Source: Candidatus Heimdallarchaeota archaeon (GTDB taxonomy: Archaea > Asgardarchaeota > Heimdallarchaeia > Hodarchaeales > Hodarchaeaceae). From it: a DNA stretch of 46,104 nt. Of this stretch, positions 19,125-27,714 are shown piece after piece. The number at the start of each line of letters is the position of its first letter. Position 1 is the stretch's first letter. A program made the translations under genes and the position numbers. The stretch is taken from the NCBI GenBank assembly GCA_019057635.1, contig DXJL01000156.1, positions 1-46,104 of the forward strand, read 5' to 3'. A model generated the notes under the pieces. That model was not told the origin of the DNA. It saw only the letters and a list, made by a program, of their open reading frames with translations, and made no database searches.

Positions 19125-20063
19125 ATGGTGCTCGATTTGGCAACTAAGTCATTATTTCACGATATTTACGATTTAATTAGATTACCTCTATGTATAATGG
19201 GTTCTCTTGCTGGGTTTACTGCAGGATTAATTGTTTTATTAGTTCAGAACCCAGGTTACAATATTATTACGCTACTTTCACAATATTGGCAATTAGGAGC
19301 GTTAGGTCTTTCAATCCCATTTCTTATTGTAGGCGCTTCAATGGCTATTAATGATTACCATGATTATGAGGCTGATCGTATAAATGGAAGGATTGATAGA
19401 CCGCTTGTTCGAAATTCTAAGCTTAAACCACAATATGTCCTCTATGGGTCACTCTCAATGATTGGACTTGGAGTTTTGATTTCTCTCTTCCTCTTTAATA
19501 GCAATTTCTTAGTACCTATTGGTGTTATCATTTTTAGTTTTCTATCAATATCATACAATTTATGGACCAAAGAAAAAGGGATTTTAGGGAATATCACAGT
19601 TGCTGCAAGTAATACTGCTCCTTACCTATTAACTCTAGTGGCTCTTGATGCTCAAGATCTAGATACCGTACTTGTCGTTGTTGTAATGGCAATTATTGTC
19701 TTTTGCGGTGTATTGGGACGTGAATTAGTAAAAGGAATTATGGATATCGAAGGTGATCAGAAAACCGACTCCCGTACATTTGCTGTTCAATACGGTCCCA
19801 AAAGAGCCGTACAAATGGCTTCTTTCTTTTTTATTCTCTTAATTATTCTCATACCTATACCTATGTTCATTAAATTTCAGCATAATTATCTCTATCTTAT
19901 TTTAATGATGATTACTGTTTTTCTGTTTCTCTATACTGTTGGTATTTTATATAACGATCCTTCTATTAAATCAGGAAAAAAAGCTAGATCCTATACTCGA
20001 ACTGCTCTTTGGATTGGATCTGCAGCATTTTTAGTTGGAGCTATTGCTCTTTCTGGAGTTTAA
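19125..20063 (+). CDS. UbiA prenyltransferase, probable digeranylgeranylglyceryl phosphate synthase
   Basis: Membrane enzyme of 312 residues and about eight to nine helices. It carries both aspartate-rich motifs of the UbiA family: NDYHDYEADRINGRIDRP (first, with NDxxDxxxD) and DIEGDQKTDSRTFAVQYG (second). The most common archaeal member attaches the second geranylgeranyl chain to geranylgeranylglyceryl phosphate. The neighbours (inositol-phosphate synthase before, a dolichol-kinase-like enzyme after) suit lipid synthesis. A prenyltransferase for quinones or other acceptors cannot be ruled out. Confidence 0.85.
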   Translation: MVLDLATKSLFHDIYDLIRLPLCIMGSLAGFTAGLIVLLVQNPGYNIITLLSQYWQLGALGLSIPFLIVGASMAINDYHDYEADRINGRIDRPLVRNSKLKPQYVLYGSLSMIGLGVLISLFLFNSNFLVPIGVIIFSFLSISYNLWTKEKGILGNITVAASNTAPYLLTLVALDAQDLDTVLVVVVMAIIVFCGVLGRELVKGIMDIEGDQKTDSRTFAVQYGPKRAVQMASFFFILLIILIPIPMFIKFQHNYLYLILMMITVFLFLYTVGILYNDPSIKSGKKARSYTRTALWIGSAAFLVGAIALSGV

Positions 20064-20086
20064 ATCACGACTATTAAGGGATAAAA

Positions 20087-21469
20087 TTGTTCGGAGAACC
20101 AAATAAATTCGCTTGGCAAATGGCTCAGAAGACTAATCTGCGCGAGGGAACAGATGGAGTATATAAAATTATTAGAAATCTCTATAGATACCAACAACAA
20201 AAACTAACTAATAAGGAATTTGCAAAATTAGTTGGAATTCCAGTGCCAGTTGTCTCAGCTGTTCGGGGGGAATTGATGAAAGCAAAATTTCTGAAAACGA
20301 AAAATCTTCTTAGCTCAACGGCTATATCGTGGATTGAAAAGGAATTGGGATTGCGATTTGAATTCTCCTTCTTTCAAGAGTTTTCTCCTTCTTCTCCCAC
20401 ACTTACTCCAGAACATTTGTCATTTTTTAATCCAATAATTAAAGCTCTTGAGGGCCGTCCGCCACCTGAATATAAATACGATCAATCAAGAAGCACTACT
20501 GAAACCGTATTAAAACGAGCTATAATAATGGCAAGAAATGGGGATGTAGAAGGAAAGAAAATAGTTTTACTCGGTGATGATGATGGATTATCACTGGCAC
20601 TTGCGCATCTTGATTGTGCTCGTGAAATTTTGGTGATTGATATTGACTCACGAATTTTAAAGTTAATAAATGACTTTACCGAGAGAAATAATTATTCAAC
20701 TTTGATACGTACTCAATTATGGGATATAAGAACCGCTTTTCCAGAAGAGTGGTTGAATCATTTTGATACGTTTGAGATGGATCCACCTTACACTGTTTCA
20801 GGATTTAAACTGTTTGTAACACGTGCTCTTTCATTAATTAATCCTGATTCAAGTTCACATGGGTATATTTCCTTTGGGAATAAGTCACCGTTTGAAAAGT
20901 GGGAGTGTCAAGAACATTTAAATACACATGGACTTGTTATCGAGGAATTTATTCCTAATTTCAACAAGTATATTGGAGCAACAATACTTGGAAGCACATC
21001 TAATCTGTATATTGTTGGCTCAATCCCACAAAAAGTGTGTAGGACAGAGTTAACAGATCAACAACAAGCAATCTATACTTTTGATGAAAAAAAAGTAAAA
21101 GATTTACCAACAGTAGGGTATCAGATAATTGCAGAATTCTATGGAGTGAGTAAAGAAATCTTAACTGATGGTGATCATCTAAAGGGAATCGCCTTACTTG
21201 GATTAGAGCAGAGTCAACTTCATACCGAGGAAGTTTTTTTAAAAGAGTATTCTCCATACGGAGTATCAATCATCTTTATTTTAGTAGAAAGTCATTGTCA
21301 CATCCATACGTGGCCTGAACATAACTATTTATCGTTGGATTTATTCGTATGTGAAGCAAAGGAAAAAGCCGAAACATTCTTTCACTACTTATTAAGAAGT
21401 ATAAATCCAGTCGATTATCATAAATTTCAATTTTATCGGGGACATCCCCCATTATCAGATGAGTCTTAA
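20087..21469 (+). CDS. Fusion of branched-chain polyamine synthase (BpsA) and S-adenosylmethionine decarboxylase (SpeD)
   Basis: A 460-residue two-enzyme fusion. Residues 1 to about 320 match BpsA, which adds aminopropyl groups to spermidine to make branched polyamines: an N-terminal winged-helix-like part, LLGDDDGLS (161-169) and MDPPYT (231-236) at the aminopropyl-donor site. Residues about 340-460 match prokaryotic SpeD, which makes the donor, decarboxylated SAM: VESHCHIHTWPE with the Glu401-Ser402 self-cleavage point, His407 and Cys422. Their spacing (+5 and +20 from the serine) equals that of Ser63, His68 and Cys83 in the Thermotoga enzyme. Self-cleavage would split the chain at 401/402, leaving the BpsA part attached to the SpeD beta fragment. 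TTG start 6 bases after AAGGG. Confidence 0.88.
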   Translation: MFGEPNKFAWQMAQKTNLREGTDGVYKIIRNLYRYQQQKLTNKEFAKLVGIPVPVVSAVRGELMKAKFLKTKNLLSSTAISWIEKELGLRFEFSFFQEFSPSSPTLTPEHLSFFNPIIKALEGRPPPEYKYDQSRSTTETVLKRAIIMARNGDVEGKKIVLLGDDDGLSLALAHLDCAREILVIDIDSRILKLINDFTERNNYSTLIRTQLWDIRTAFPEEWLNHFDTFEMDPPYTVSGFKLFVTRALSLINPDSSSHGYISFGNKSPFEKWECQEHLNTHGLVIEEFIPNFNKYIGATILGSTSNLYIVGSIPQKVCRTELTDQQQAIYTFDEKKVKDLPTVGYQIIAEFYGVSKEILTDGDHLKGIALLGLEQSQLHTEEVFLKEYSPYGVSIIFILVESHCHIHTWPEHNYLSLDLFVCEAKEKAETFFHYLLRSINPVDYHKFQFYRGHPPLSDES

Positions 21470-21482
21470 GGTGTAAAAGTAA

Positions 21483-22136
21483 ATGTCAAGTCGTTTGGAA
21501 GATCAAAATCATGAATTCAACTTTCTAAACGAACTAGGTAGAAAAGCAGTCCACTTGACTGTGTTAATTATTCCTTTTAGTTACCATGTACTTAAAATCG
21601 AGTTATGGTTTATAATTTTGTCATTATTCGGTGTTTTATGCTTTTTCATTCCGATGGAGCTATACCGTCTTAAGGTCAATCCAAGAACATGGTTAAACTT
21701 CATAACTCGGGAAGCAGAAAAGGATGAAGTTGCAAACTATATTCCTTCAACACTTATTTGGTTAGCAGTATTGCTTGGAGTTTACTGTTTTTATTCAATG
21801 GAAATAGCAGAATTGGCATTATTAGCAACTGTACTTGGAGATTCTGCTGCAGCGCTTATTGGAAAAGGAGTAGGGCAGCATAGATTGCCCCTTACTAAGG
21901 AGAAAACAATAGAAGGGTACTTGGGAGGAGTAGTATTCGCTTACATAATTGGATTTGCCTTTCTATATATAATTGGAATGCCCTCCCTAATCCTCCCTCT
22001 CTTACCCGCTGTTGCGATAGCAATATTCGATTTTTTTGAAGATTTACCATATTGGGCGGCAGATAACCTATTTCACCCATTAATAACGCTTGCCCTCGCA
22101 TATATCTCAATTATTCTAGGAATTATTAATGTTTAA
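21483..22136 (+). CDS. CTP-dependent lipid kinase of the dolichol kinase / DGK1 / VTE5 family
   Basis: A 217-residue membrane protein with about six to seven helices. The middle holds the family signature: LGDSAAALIGKGVGQHRLP followed by KTIEGYLGG; the C-terminal helix has the DNLFHPL segment. Members phosphorylate lipid alcohols (dolichol, diacylglycerol, phytol, farnesol) with CTP. Here a polyprenol or geranylgeraniol, or an archaeal lipid alcohol, is a likely substrate, given the prenyltransferase and inositol-phosphate synthase upstream. Related phosphatidate cytidylyltransferase (CDP-archaeol synthase) is the main alternative. It begins 13 bases after the BpsA-SpeD gene. Confidence 0.75.
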   Translation: MSSRLEDQNHEFNFLNELGRKAVHLTVLIIPFSYHVLKIELWFIILSLFGVLCFFIPMELYRLKVNPRTWLNFITREAEKDEVANYIPSTLIWLAVLLGVYCFYSMEIAELALLATVLGDSAAALIGKGVGQHRLPLTKEKTIEGYLGGVVFAYIIGFAFLYIIGMPSLILPLLPAVAIAIFDFFEDLPYWAADNLFHPLITLALAYISIILGIINV

Positions 22137-22143
22137 TTCCTCA

Positions 22144-22875
22144 TTACGGTTTTCCTGTTAATGGTATCATCTTATTTGAATTGCATACATCACAATGATT
22201 ATTTTTGATGAAACAATTCTTACAATAAGGCGTACTACAGCTGGGATTACCACACATTACCGTAGCAAGAGCATTACATGAATTACATACAGTTTTAGAT
22301 CCAAATATATTCCGAGATTGCCCGTAACGCTTGATTCGATAGTATACAATAATACTAAGTAATATTAGAAGGAAAAAGAGGAAGGGAACGACGAAAGGAA
22401 GATCAAAGAGTGTTTTGGGAATCTCTGTTGCATCAAGCAATATCTCAGATATTGTCACTTGATAGAATAAATCTTCATTATGGAAGGGATCTGTTTCATT
22501 ATTGAAGGCCTCTCCATCTATAAAAAACACGTTAAACGTTTTTGTATCACCTGCTTTCATATATACTCCATCATATATACCCAATATGCCCTTTAGAAAT
22601 CCCACATTTGGTGGAACAGTTAGATCTGGATACAGTTCATATAATTCATTGGGTGCATTTGGATCGTTTGGATCGTGAACCCATACAGTACCATTTTGCC
22701 GCTCTACAACCTCCGTTTCAATCCACAAAGTATAGTTGAGCTTAACAACGTCATTTAGTTCTACAAGAGTATCAGGTGTAACGTCTATTGCGTTACTTAG
22801 CTGAATACTTCCACTAGAAGCTGGAATAATCAGAAATGAGAAGAAAATAAGTGGTAAAAAGCTTCTACGATCCAT
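22144..22875 (-). CDS. Membrane protein with extracytoplasmic FKBP-like domain and cytoplasmic zinc finger
   Basis: A 243-residue protein with a signal peptide (about 1-28), an outside domain (30-150), a membrane helix (about 160-185) and a cysteine-rich C-terminal part. The outside domain reads like an FKBP-type prolyl isomerase: VVKLNYTL at the start, FLKGILGIYDGVYMKAGD where FKBPs have the GxxxAlxGMkxGe turn, and DLFYQVTISEIL at the end. The tail has eight cysteines in a B-box-like pattern (CNSC, CGNPSC, YCKNC, CDVC) plus a histidine, able to hold two zinc ions. This joins a likely protein-folding domain outside to a zinc module inside. Convergent with the lipid kinase. Confidence 0.6.
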   Translation of the reverse strand: MDRRSFLPLIFFSFLIIPASSGSIQLSNAIDVTPDTLVELNDVVKLNYTLWIETEVVERQNGTVWVHDPNDPNAPNELYELYPDLTVPPNVGFLKGILGIYDGVYMKAGDTKTFNVFFIDGEAFNNETDPFHNEDLFYQVTISEILLDATEIPKTLFDLPFVVPFLFFLLILLSIIVYYRIKRYGQSRNIFGSKTVCNSCNALATVMCGNPSCSTPYCKNCFIKNNHCDVCNSNKMIPLTGKP

Positions 22876-22986
22876 TCTTGATCACAGGGTAAGTCAATGA
22901 GCCATTTATTGGAAGAGGATTTTTATATTTATTTCTTCTAAATAGGAGAAGAAAAATATTATGCTCTCAGAATAACAACACCTTAA

Positions 22987-23403
22987 GTGAAAATGGTAAC
23001 ACCTTCAGGCTTAACATTAAAATTTGTCCTTCAAGGCTGGGCTGCTAATAATTCTCGTCGATCAGAGGGCATAGCATTTCTAGCTCAAGATCCAGCTACA
23101 GCTCGAGCGAGAATTGAGGCATTCAAAGATAAAACTCATCGGATTTTGATTTGTCCTTTATTAGATTGGTCGTGGTCAGATATCGCTAATGAAGTTGCAG
23201 GAGTTGTTACAGATCATGGAACAAGAGTTTCCAGAGGATCAGAAGTTTCTGGAATTGTTCAGGTCGCTGCTGTATTAGGTACTAGAGAAGCTACTGCCAA
23301 AATTAAAGATGGAGATTATGTACAGATAATTTGTGAAGGAAATGAGGCACTAGCGAAAATTTTTGAACCAATAAAAAATGTTTCTGGTATTAAAGAAACC
23401 TAA
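22987..23403 (+). CDS. Stand-alone PEP-utilising swivel domain, catalytic histidine missing
   Basis: A 138-residue protein. Its second half matches the phosphohistidine swivel domain of PEP synthase and related enzymes: GVVTDHG (72-78), VLGTREAT and IKDGDYVQI align with GG.TDHGG, VVGT..AT and I.DG..V.V. In the family the next block is SHAAIVARE; here it reads SRGSEVSGI, with Arg83 in the histidine position. The domain therefore cannot carry phosphate in the usual way. It may be a binding or regulatory module, perhaps in contact with PEP synthase (729-3173), but that is only inference. Own promoter likely in the divergent gap. Confidence 0.65.
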   Translation: MKMVTPSGLTLKFVLQGWAANNSRRSEGIAFLAQDPATARARIEAFKDKTHRILICPLLDWSWSDIANEVAGVVTDHGTRVSRGSEVSGIVQVAAVLGTREATAKIKDGDYVQIICEGNEALAKIFEPIKNVSGIKET

Positions 23404-23409
23404 AATTCG

Positions 23410-24027
23410 CTACTCTTCTTCTATTCGATTTCCTACAGAAGATTGTACCTCTTGTTCTGCTAGTTTTAATTTCACGTAACTATCCCATTCCTCCTGATTT
23501 TTACGAAATTTTTCTTCCCATTTTGTGGAGAGTGATAATAATTGATTTTCATGTTGGGTTGTCATCGTTGTAAGGTTAGACTCCAACTCCATTACTGTAG
23601 TGTTCAGGCGCGAGAATTGTCTTAATGTTTCTTCTTTCTCACTTTCCAAAGTCTTAGCTCGCTGTTCTAATATTTTTACCTGTTTTTGCAGACCATCTGT
23701 TTCTGCTTCTTTTTTTGTAAGAGATTGTTGGAGTTCTTCTACTATATTAGAATCTGTTTGAGAACTTTTTCTAGCGTGGGTACGTGCCTTCTTGGCAACA
23801 CTGATGGAATATTGGTTGAGAAGATCCTGATTGATCTTTATTAGTTGATCCGTGATCTCTCGGACGAAGTTTTCAGCTTGATAAACAGGTACACTTGAAT
23901 GAGCAGGAACTCGACGTGGTATGGATTGTAAAAATTTATCACGAGATTCTCCTAGTTGTCTTTTGGACTCAGAAATAAGAGGGTCGAATAATTTCATAAT
24001 ATAATTTCCAAGATCGGAATCTGACAT
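23410..24027 (-). CDS. Coiled-coil protein, function unknown
   Basis: A 205-residue charged protein without membrane segments. Residues about 95-190 form a long coiled coil (LQQSLTKKEAETDGLQKQ and after), preceded by a helical part with several arginines and followed by an acidic end. No catalytic motif. It is convergent with the swivel-domain gene and divergent from the profilin gene (gap of 296 bases). A structural or scaffolding role is possible but not shown. Confidence 0.7.
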   Translation of the reverse strand: MSDSDLGNYIMKLFDPLISESKRQLGESRDKFLQSIPRRVPAHSSVPVYQAENFVREITDQLIKINQDLLNQYSISVAKKARTHARKSSQTDSNIVEELQQSLTKKEAETDGLQKQVKILEQRAKTLESEKEETLRQFSRLNTTVMELESNLTTMTTQHENQLLSLSTKWEEKFRKNQEEWDSYVKLKLAEQEVQSSVGNRIEEE

Positions 24028-24246
24028 AGAATCACACTGGGGATATCATACAAGACAGTACTTTTAGTGTAATTTATACACTCTTTTTAATATTGGTATT
24101 TTTTACAAATCATTTTTTATTCTTTATTGAAACTCAAACTTCAGCGAGATTTAAGAATATTAAAAAAGGAATTCAAAGTCATTTGACATACTTATGCTGG
24201 TTTACCTTAATTATAATCGTAATGTTGGTAAAAGGAGGGTGAATTA

Positions 24247-24266
24247 GAGAATTTCTCCGAATTCTC
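24247..24266. promoter_or_regulatory. Inverted repeat upstream of profilin TATA box
   Basis: Perfect 7-base arms GAGAATT and AATTCTC with a 6-base spacer, 16 bases before the profilin TATA box. The size and place fit a dimer-binding operator or activator site. The same 7-6-7 geometry with another sequence occurs at 44862-44881. Confidence 0.4.
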
Positions 24267-24282
24267 ATAATATTAGCACACC

Positions 24283-24290
24283 TTTATAAT
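24283..24290 (+). promoter_or_regulatory. TATA-like box for the profilin gene
   Basis: TTTATAAT about 38 bases before the ATG at 24324, which predicts a leader of roughly 10-15 bases. Confidence 0.5.
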
Positions 24291-24323
24291 AGATACACAG
24301 AAGAACATTATAGGGATATAATT

Positions 24324-24692
24324 ATGTCTTATCAAGATGATATGAACGCTTTAATCCAAAATGGATATGTGTCAATCGTTACAATTTTAGATCCTAATGG
24401 GGCACCCTATTGGACAAACCAACCCGAATGGCATGTTGACGGCCCTGCTCTTTTATCCTCATGGCAAAACAAAGAGCCAGGTGTTAATATTGCTGGAGTT
24501 CGTTACTCCAGTATGGTTAATGATTGGGAAGTTGGCAACTTTGTAGCCCGAAATGTAGGCGGAGCAGGAATAATTTGCCTAGTACGAGCGCCAAATAATT
24601 ATTATTTTTTGACCTGGACTCCTGGTGATGTTCAGATTCCTTCTATCAATGTCCACGGCGAAGTAGCAAAGATGGCTATTAAATTCCAGTAA
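24324..24692 (+). CDS. Profilin-like actin-binding protein
   Basis: A 122-residue single-domain protein that resembles Asgard profilins: an N-terminal helix (YQDDMNALIQNGYV), then TILDPNGAPYWTN as the first beta hairpin (eukaryotic profilins: GlDGs.WA.s), a central helix, VNIAGVRYSSMVNDWEVG, FVARNVGGAGIICLVRAPNNYYFLTW, and a C-terminal helix. Profilins bind monomeric actin and polyproline and control filament growth. No actin or gelsolin gene lies in the window. It has its own promoter with an inverted repeat and an eight-T terminator, so it is a single-gene unit. Sequence identity with eukaryotic profilin is low, as is usual for Asgard members. Confidence 0.75.
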   Translation: MSYQDDMNALIQNGYVSIVTILDPNGAPYWTNQPEWHVDGPALLSSWQNKEPGVNIAGVRYSSMVNDWEVGNFVARNVGGAGIICLVRAPNNYYFLTWTPGDVQIPSINVHGEVAKMAIKFQ

Positions 24693-24705
24693 ATATTCAT
24701 CCACT

Positions 24706-24724
24706 CCCTTTCTCTTTTTTTTAT
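24706..24724 (+). terminator. T-run terminator after profilin
   Basis: Pyrimidine-rich stretch ending in eight T (24715-24722), starting about 20 bases after the stop. Typical archaeal termination signal. Confidence 0.5.
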
Positions 24725-24854
24725 TGAATTTTCCTATTCGTCAGAGTCTTAAGTCATATTTCTTTTAAGATGAGTAAAACTTTCATTCATTATTCTTTTC
24801 TTTATGAGAAGATGTTTTGAAATATCAGCTTCTAGATCGCTAGATGAGTAACAA

Positions 24855-27659
24855 ATGAACGGCCAATGGAAAAATACTTTTGTTTCACTAAGCAACATTA
24901 GAAATAATCTTCTTGCGGTAAGTTCCACCTCAGATAATTCATCATATGACTTTGTAAATCAATATCTCTTACAAATGACAGTTTTATGGACTTTACAGAA
25001 ACATCGGTACTTCAATGATGATGAAAACTATTTTATTACGATGTTCCATTTAATTGAAAAGAATGATCAAAATATTCCTTTCAATACCTACAATGAGTTT
25101 ATAAATTCATTATTAATAGAATTGTCTTCACTGAATGATAATCATCTTAGCATAGATCAACGATTTGGGAGATTACGAGGCTGCAAATCTGCGATATTTA
25201 TCAATATCTCACTTTTACAAAAGAAAGCAAATTTCTCTAACGCAAGATACTACAATTCATTAAAATCGCTTTTGAGTGATAATGAAATTTCCAAGTCACT
25301 GGGAATATTAACAGTTCTTGATCGAATAGATTTTGAAATTAACGGAACATTTTTGGGATCCTTATATGAGTGGTTGATATCATCTAGAACCAAAAGGAAA
25401 GGTGGAGTATATTATACTCCCGTGGAACTAACAGCTTATATTTCGCGCTACTCAGTAAGAACGCTACTAATGGGTCAGTTGGGGGTTAAATCTAGATATT
25501 CACTTGATGCCTGGGTTACTTATTTCGAGTCCCTTGATAGCACTGGTTTATTAAGATTGTATGAAACATTAATTAATTTAACGATACTAGATCCCGCTGT
25601 TGGTACTGGACAATTCCTAGAAAGTGTTATTGACGAATTATTATCAATATATTCTAAGCTAGTCAGAAAATTTAAAGCTTTAAATCTGTCACTACCGCTC
25701 AATCTTATTACCAATCGATCTCATAACACTGGAAACCTAATCGATCTTACAAAGATTACAGATCAGACAGAATTTGAATTCTATCTATTAACACATCTGA
25801 TTTTTCCAAAATCATTATATGGAGTAGATATAGACCCTTTTGTTATTCCTTTCACAAAGACTCGGTTATTTATTTATGCTGCTCAACGAATTAACCATCA
25901 TGAGAAAGATTTTCATTTCATTAATCCATTCCAGTGTAATTTAAAGGTTGGAGATGCACTGTTGATGGCTTGGGAGGATTTCTTCCCAAAAACATTGACT
26001 AAGAAAAATAATTTCTCTCTTATTCTTACAAATCCCCCTTATATTGGAGAAAGTGACAATAAGGAACTATTTAGGAAATATTCGGTTGCTTTTCCTACGT
26101 ATTATGAGGGAAAACTCAACATTTGGTATCTATTTTTTCATTTAGCCCTTAATTTAGTTCAATCTGGAGGTATTGTATCTTTTTTAGTCTCTAATTATTG
26201 GTTGACTGCCTCAGGAGCTTCAAAATTACGTAAAAGAATGCTGGAAGAAACTTTTATATTAGAATTTATTGATTTTAAAGAAAATCGTTTGTTTAAAGGA
26301 GCTCAAGGTATTCATTCTAGTATAATAACCATAAAGAAACTGAAAAAGCACAATTCATCCATAAATTGTGTTTTCTATACAAAGAAAGAACCAGTGAACA
26401 GTCAACTTCTAAATAAAATGTCGGATCAATTGGTATTCCAAATTAACCAGAAAAATCTTACTTTACACAATTGGGATGACTATTTTCATTTTCTTCCTTC
26501 TGATGTCTCTCTCATACTGAATAATATGATTAATAAATCCTCTCCTCTTAAAACCTCCACCTACACAGTAAAAGAAGGCTTGATCACAGGTCTTAACAAG
26601 ATTACTAAACGTCAAATTGAGAAATATGGATACCCTATAACTTGGATAAATCGTGGCATATATGTGTTTGATAGTAAAAATAAAAATGACCAAAAGACTA
26701 TTCAGACATTTACAACTGAGGAAAATGAATATTTACGTCCTTTATACAAAAGTTCATCTATAGTGGATTATTCAACACGAGCTAAGACTGATCAACGCTT
26801 TCTTTATCTAGTAAGGAGAGATGTAGATATTTCCACAATCCCAAATATAAAAAAGCATCTTGAACAATACCAAACAGCTACGCACAATTCGTTAGATCAC
26901 CCTCCATATATTAATCGTCCTCGACAAAAAGACATCTTTCTCTCTCCAAAACTTGTGACTCCTCAAAGAGCACGGAAAACAAACTTTGGATACAGCTTTA
27001 CAGAATGGTTTGCTGCTCAAGATGTATATTTTATTCTCGAAGAGAGAAACTCAATTCAAAAATTGAAAATTCTCCTTATTCTTCTGCAATCGAAGGTATC
27101 TTTCTACTGGTTCTCTTGGATGGGGAAAAAAAAGGGCTCTCAGTTGGAGTTTTTTGGTGAGTCAGTTTCTAACTTTCCCATTCCTAAGAAATTGAATAAA
27201 GGAGATCTTCTAGCGCGGATCGCTGATTATTTAATTTTTCTGAACTCCTTTGAAAACAAGTCAAATGAATATGAACATATAAGGAGGTTTCTAGAAGAAG
27301 GAATCGCTAATGTTGTTGTTTATAAGAGTTATTTTAACGACTTAATTCTCACTTCTCCAAGTCAAAATCAACTTTACGAGGATGTTTGTGATTTTCTAGT
27401 TAAATCCCTCGAAGAAATTGACATAGAACATTTTTTAAAACTCCGACATGCCATTTCTGTCACAGAAAGTGTTACCACGACTAATAAGACAAACTTTATG
27501 GATTTAAAAGAGTCTATCTTATCTACAATTAATGCCTCCTTTCATAAATTAGTTTCTGATCAGAGGATTGAAAAACTGAACAGTGAAGTAAGCACAAGCC
27601 ATATTGTAGAACAGATTGGCAATTATTATGATTCTAAAAACATTAAAGATACAACATAG
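24855..27659 (+). CDS. Eco57I-type adenine DNA methyltransferase (type IIG-like)
   Basis: A 934-residue gamma-class N6-adenine methyltransferase. Order: N-terminal helical region (1-180), GVYYTPVELTAYISRYSV (184-201), SAM-binding DPAVGTGQF (246-254), the catalytic NPPY (393-396) and a long C-terminal region (about 530-930) that should hold the TaqI-type target-recognition part (for example WFAAQDVYF). Such proteins may be restriction-modification fusions, BREX PglX-like, or lone methylases. I see no clear PD-ExK nuclease motif in the N-terminal part, and no BREX or DISARM partners nearby. It opens the accessory island and is followed by a converging TGT-like gene. ATG start without a clear Shine-Dalgarno. 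Confidence 0.88.
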   Translation: MNGQWKNTFVSLSNIRNNLLAVSSTSDNSSYDFVNQYLLQMTVLWTLQKHRYFNDDENYFITMFHLIEKNDQNIPFNTYNEFINSLLIELSSLNDNHLSIDQRFGRLRGCKSAIFINISLLQKKANFSNARYYNSLKSLLSDNEISKSLGILTVLDRIDFEINGTFLGSLYEWLISSRTKRKGGVYYTPVELTAYISRYSVRTLLMGQLGVKSRYSLDAWVTYFESLDSTGLLRLYETLINLTILDPAVGTGQFLESVIDELLSIYSKLVRKFKALNLSLPLNLITNRSHNTGNLIDLTKITDQTEFEFYLLTHLIFPKSLYGVDIDPFVIPFTKTRLFIYAAQRINHHEKDFHFINPFQCNLKVGDALLMAWEDFFPKTLTKKNNFSLILTNPPYIGESDNKELFRKYSVAFPTYYEGKLNIWYLFFHLALNLVQSGGIVSFLVSNYWLTASGASKLRKRMLEETFILEFIDFKENRLFKGAQGIHSSIITIKKLKKHNSSINCVFYTKKEPVNSQLLNKMSDQLVFQINQKNLTLHNWDDYFHFLPSDVSLILNNMINKSSPLKTSTYTVKEGLITGLNKITKRQIEKYGYPITWINRGIYVFDSKNKNDQKTIQTFTTEENEYLRPLYKSSSIVDYSTRAKTDQRFLYLVRRDVDISTIPNIKKHLEQYQTATHNSLDHPPYINRPRQKDIFLSPKLVTPQRARKTNFGYSFTEWFAAQDVYFILEERNSIQKLKILLILLQSKVSFYWFSWMGKKKGSQLEFFGESVSNFPIPKKLNKGDLLARIADYLIFLNSFENKSNEYEHIRRFLEEGIANVVVYKSYFNDLILTSPSQNQLYEDVCDFLVKSLEEIDIEHFLKLRHAISVTESVTTTNKTNFMDLKESILSTINASFHKLVSDQRIEKLNSEVSTSHIVEQIGNYYDSKNIKDTT

Positions 27660-27714
27660 ATTAAGGAATTTTAAATTGATAATTAATTTATCTTTTTGAG
27701 TTTTAACTTAGTGA

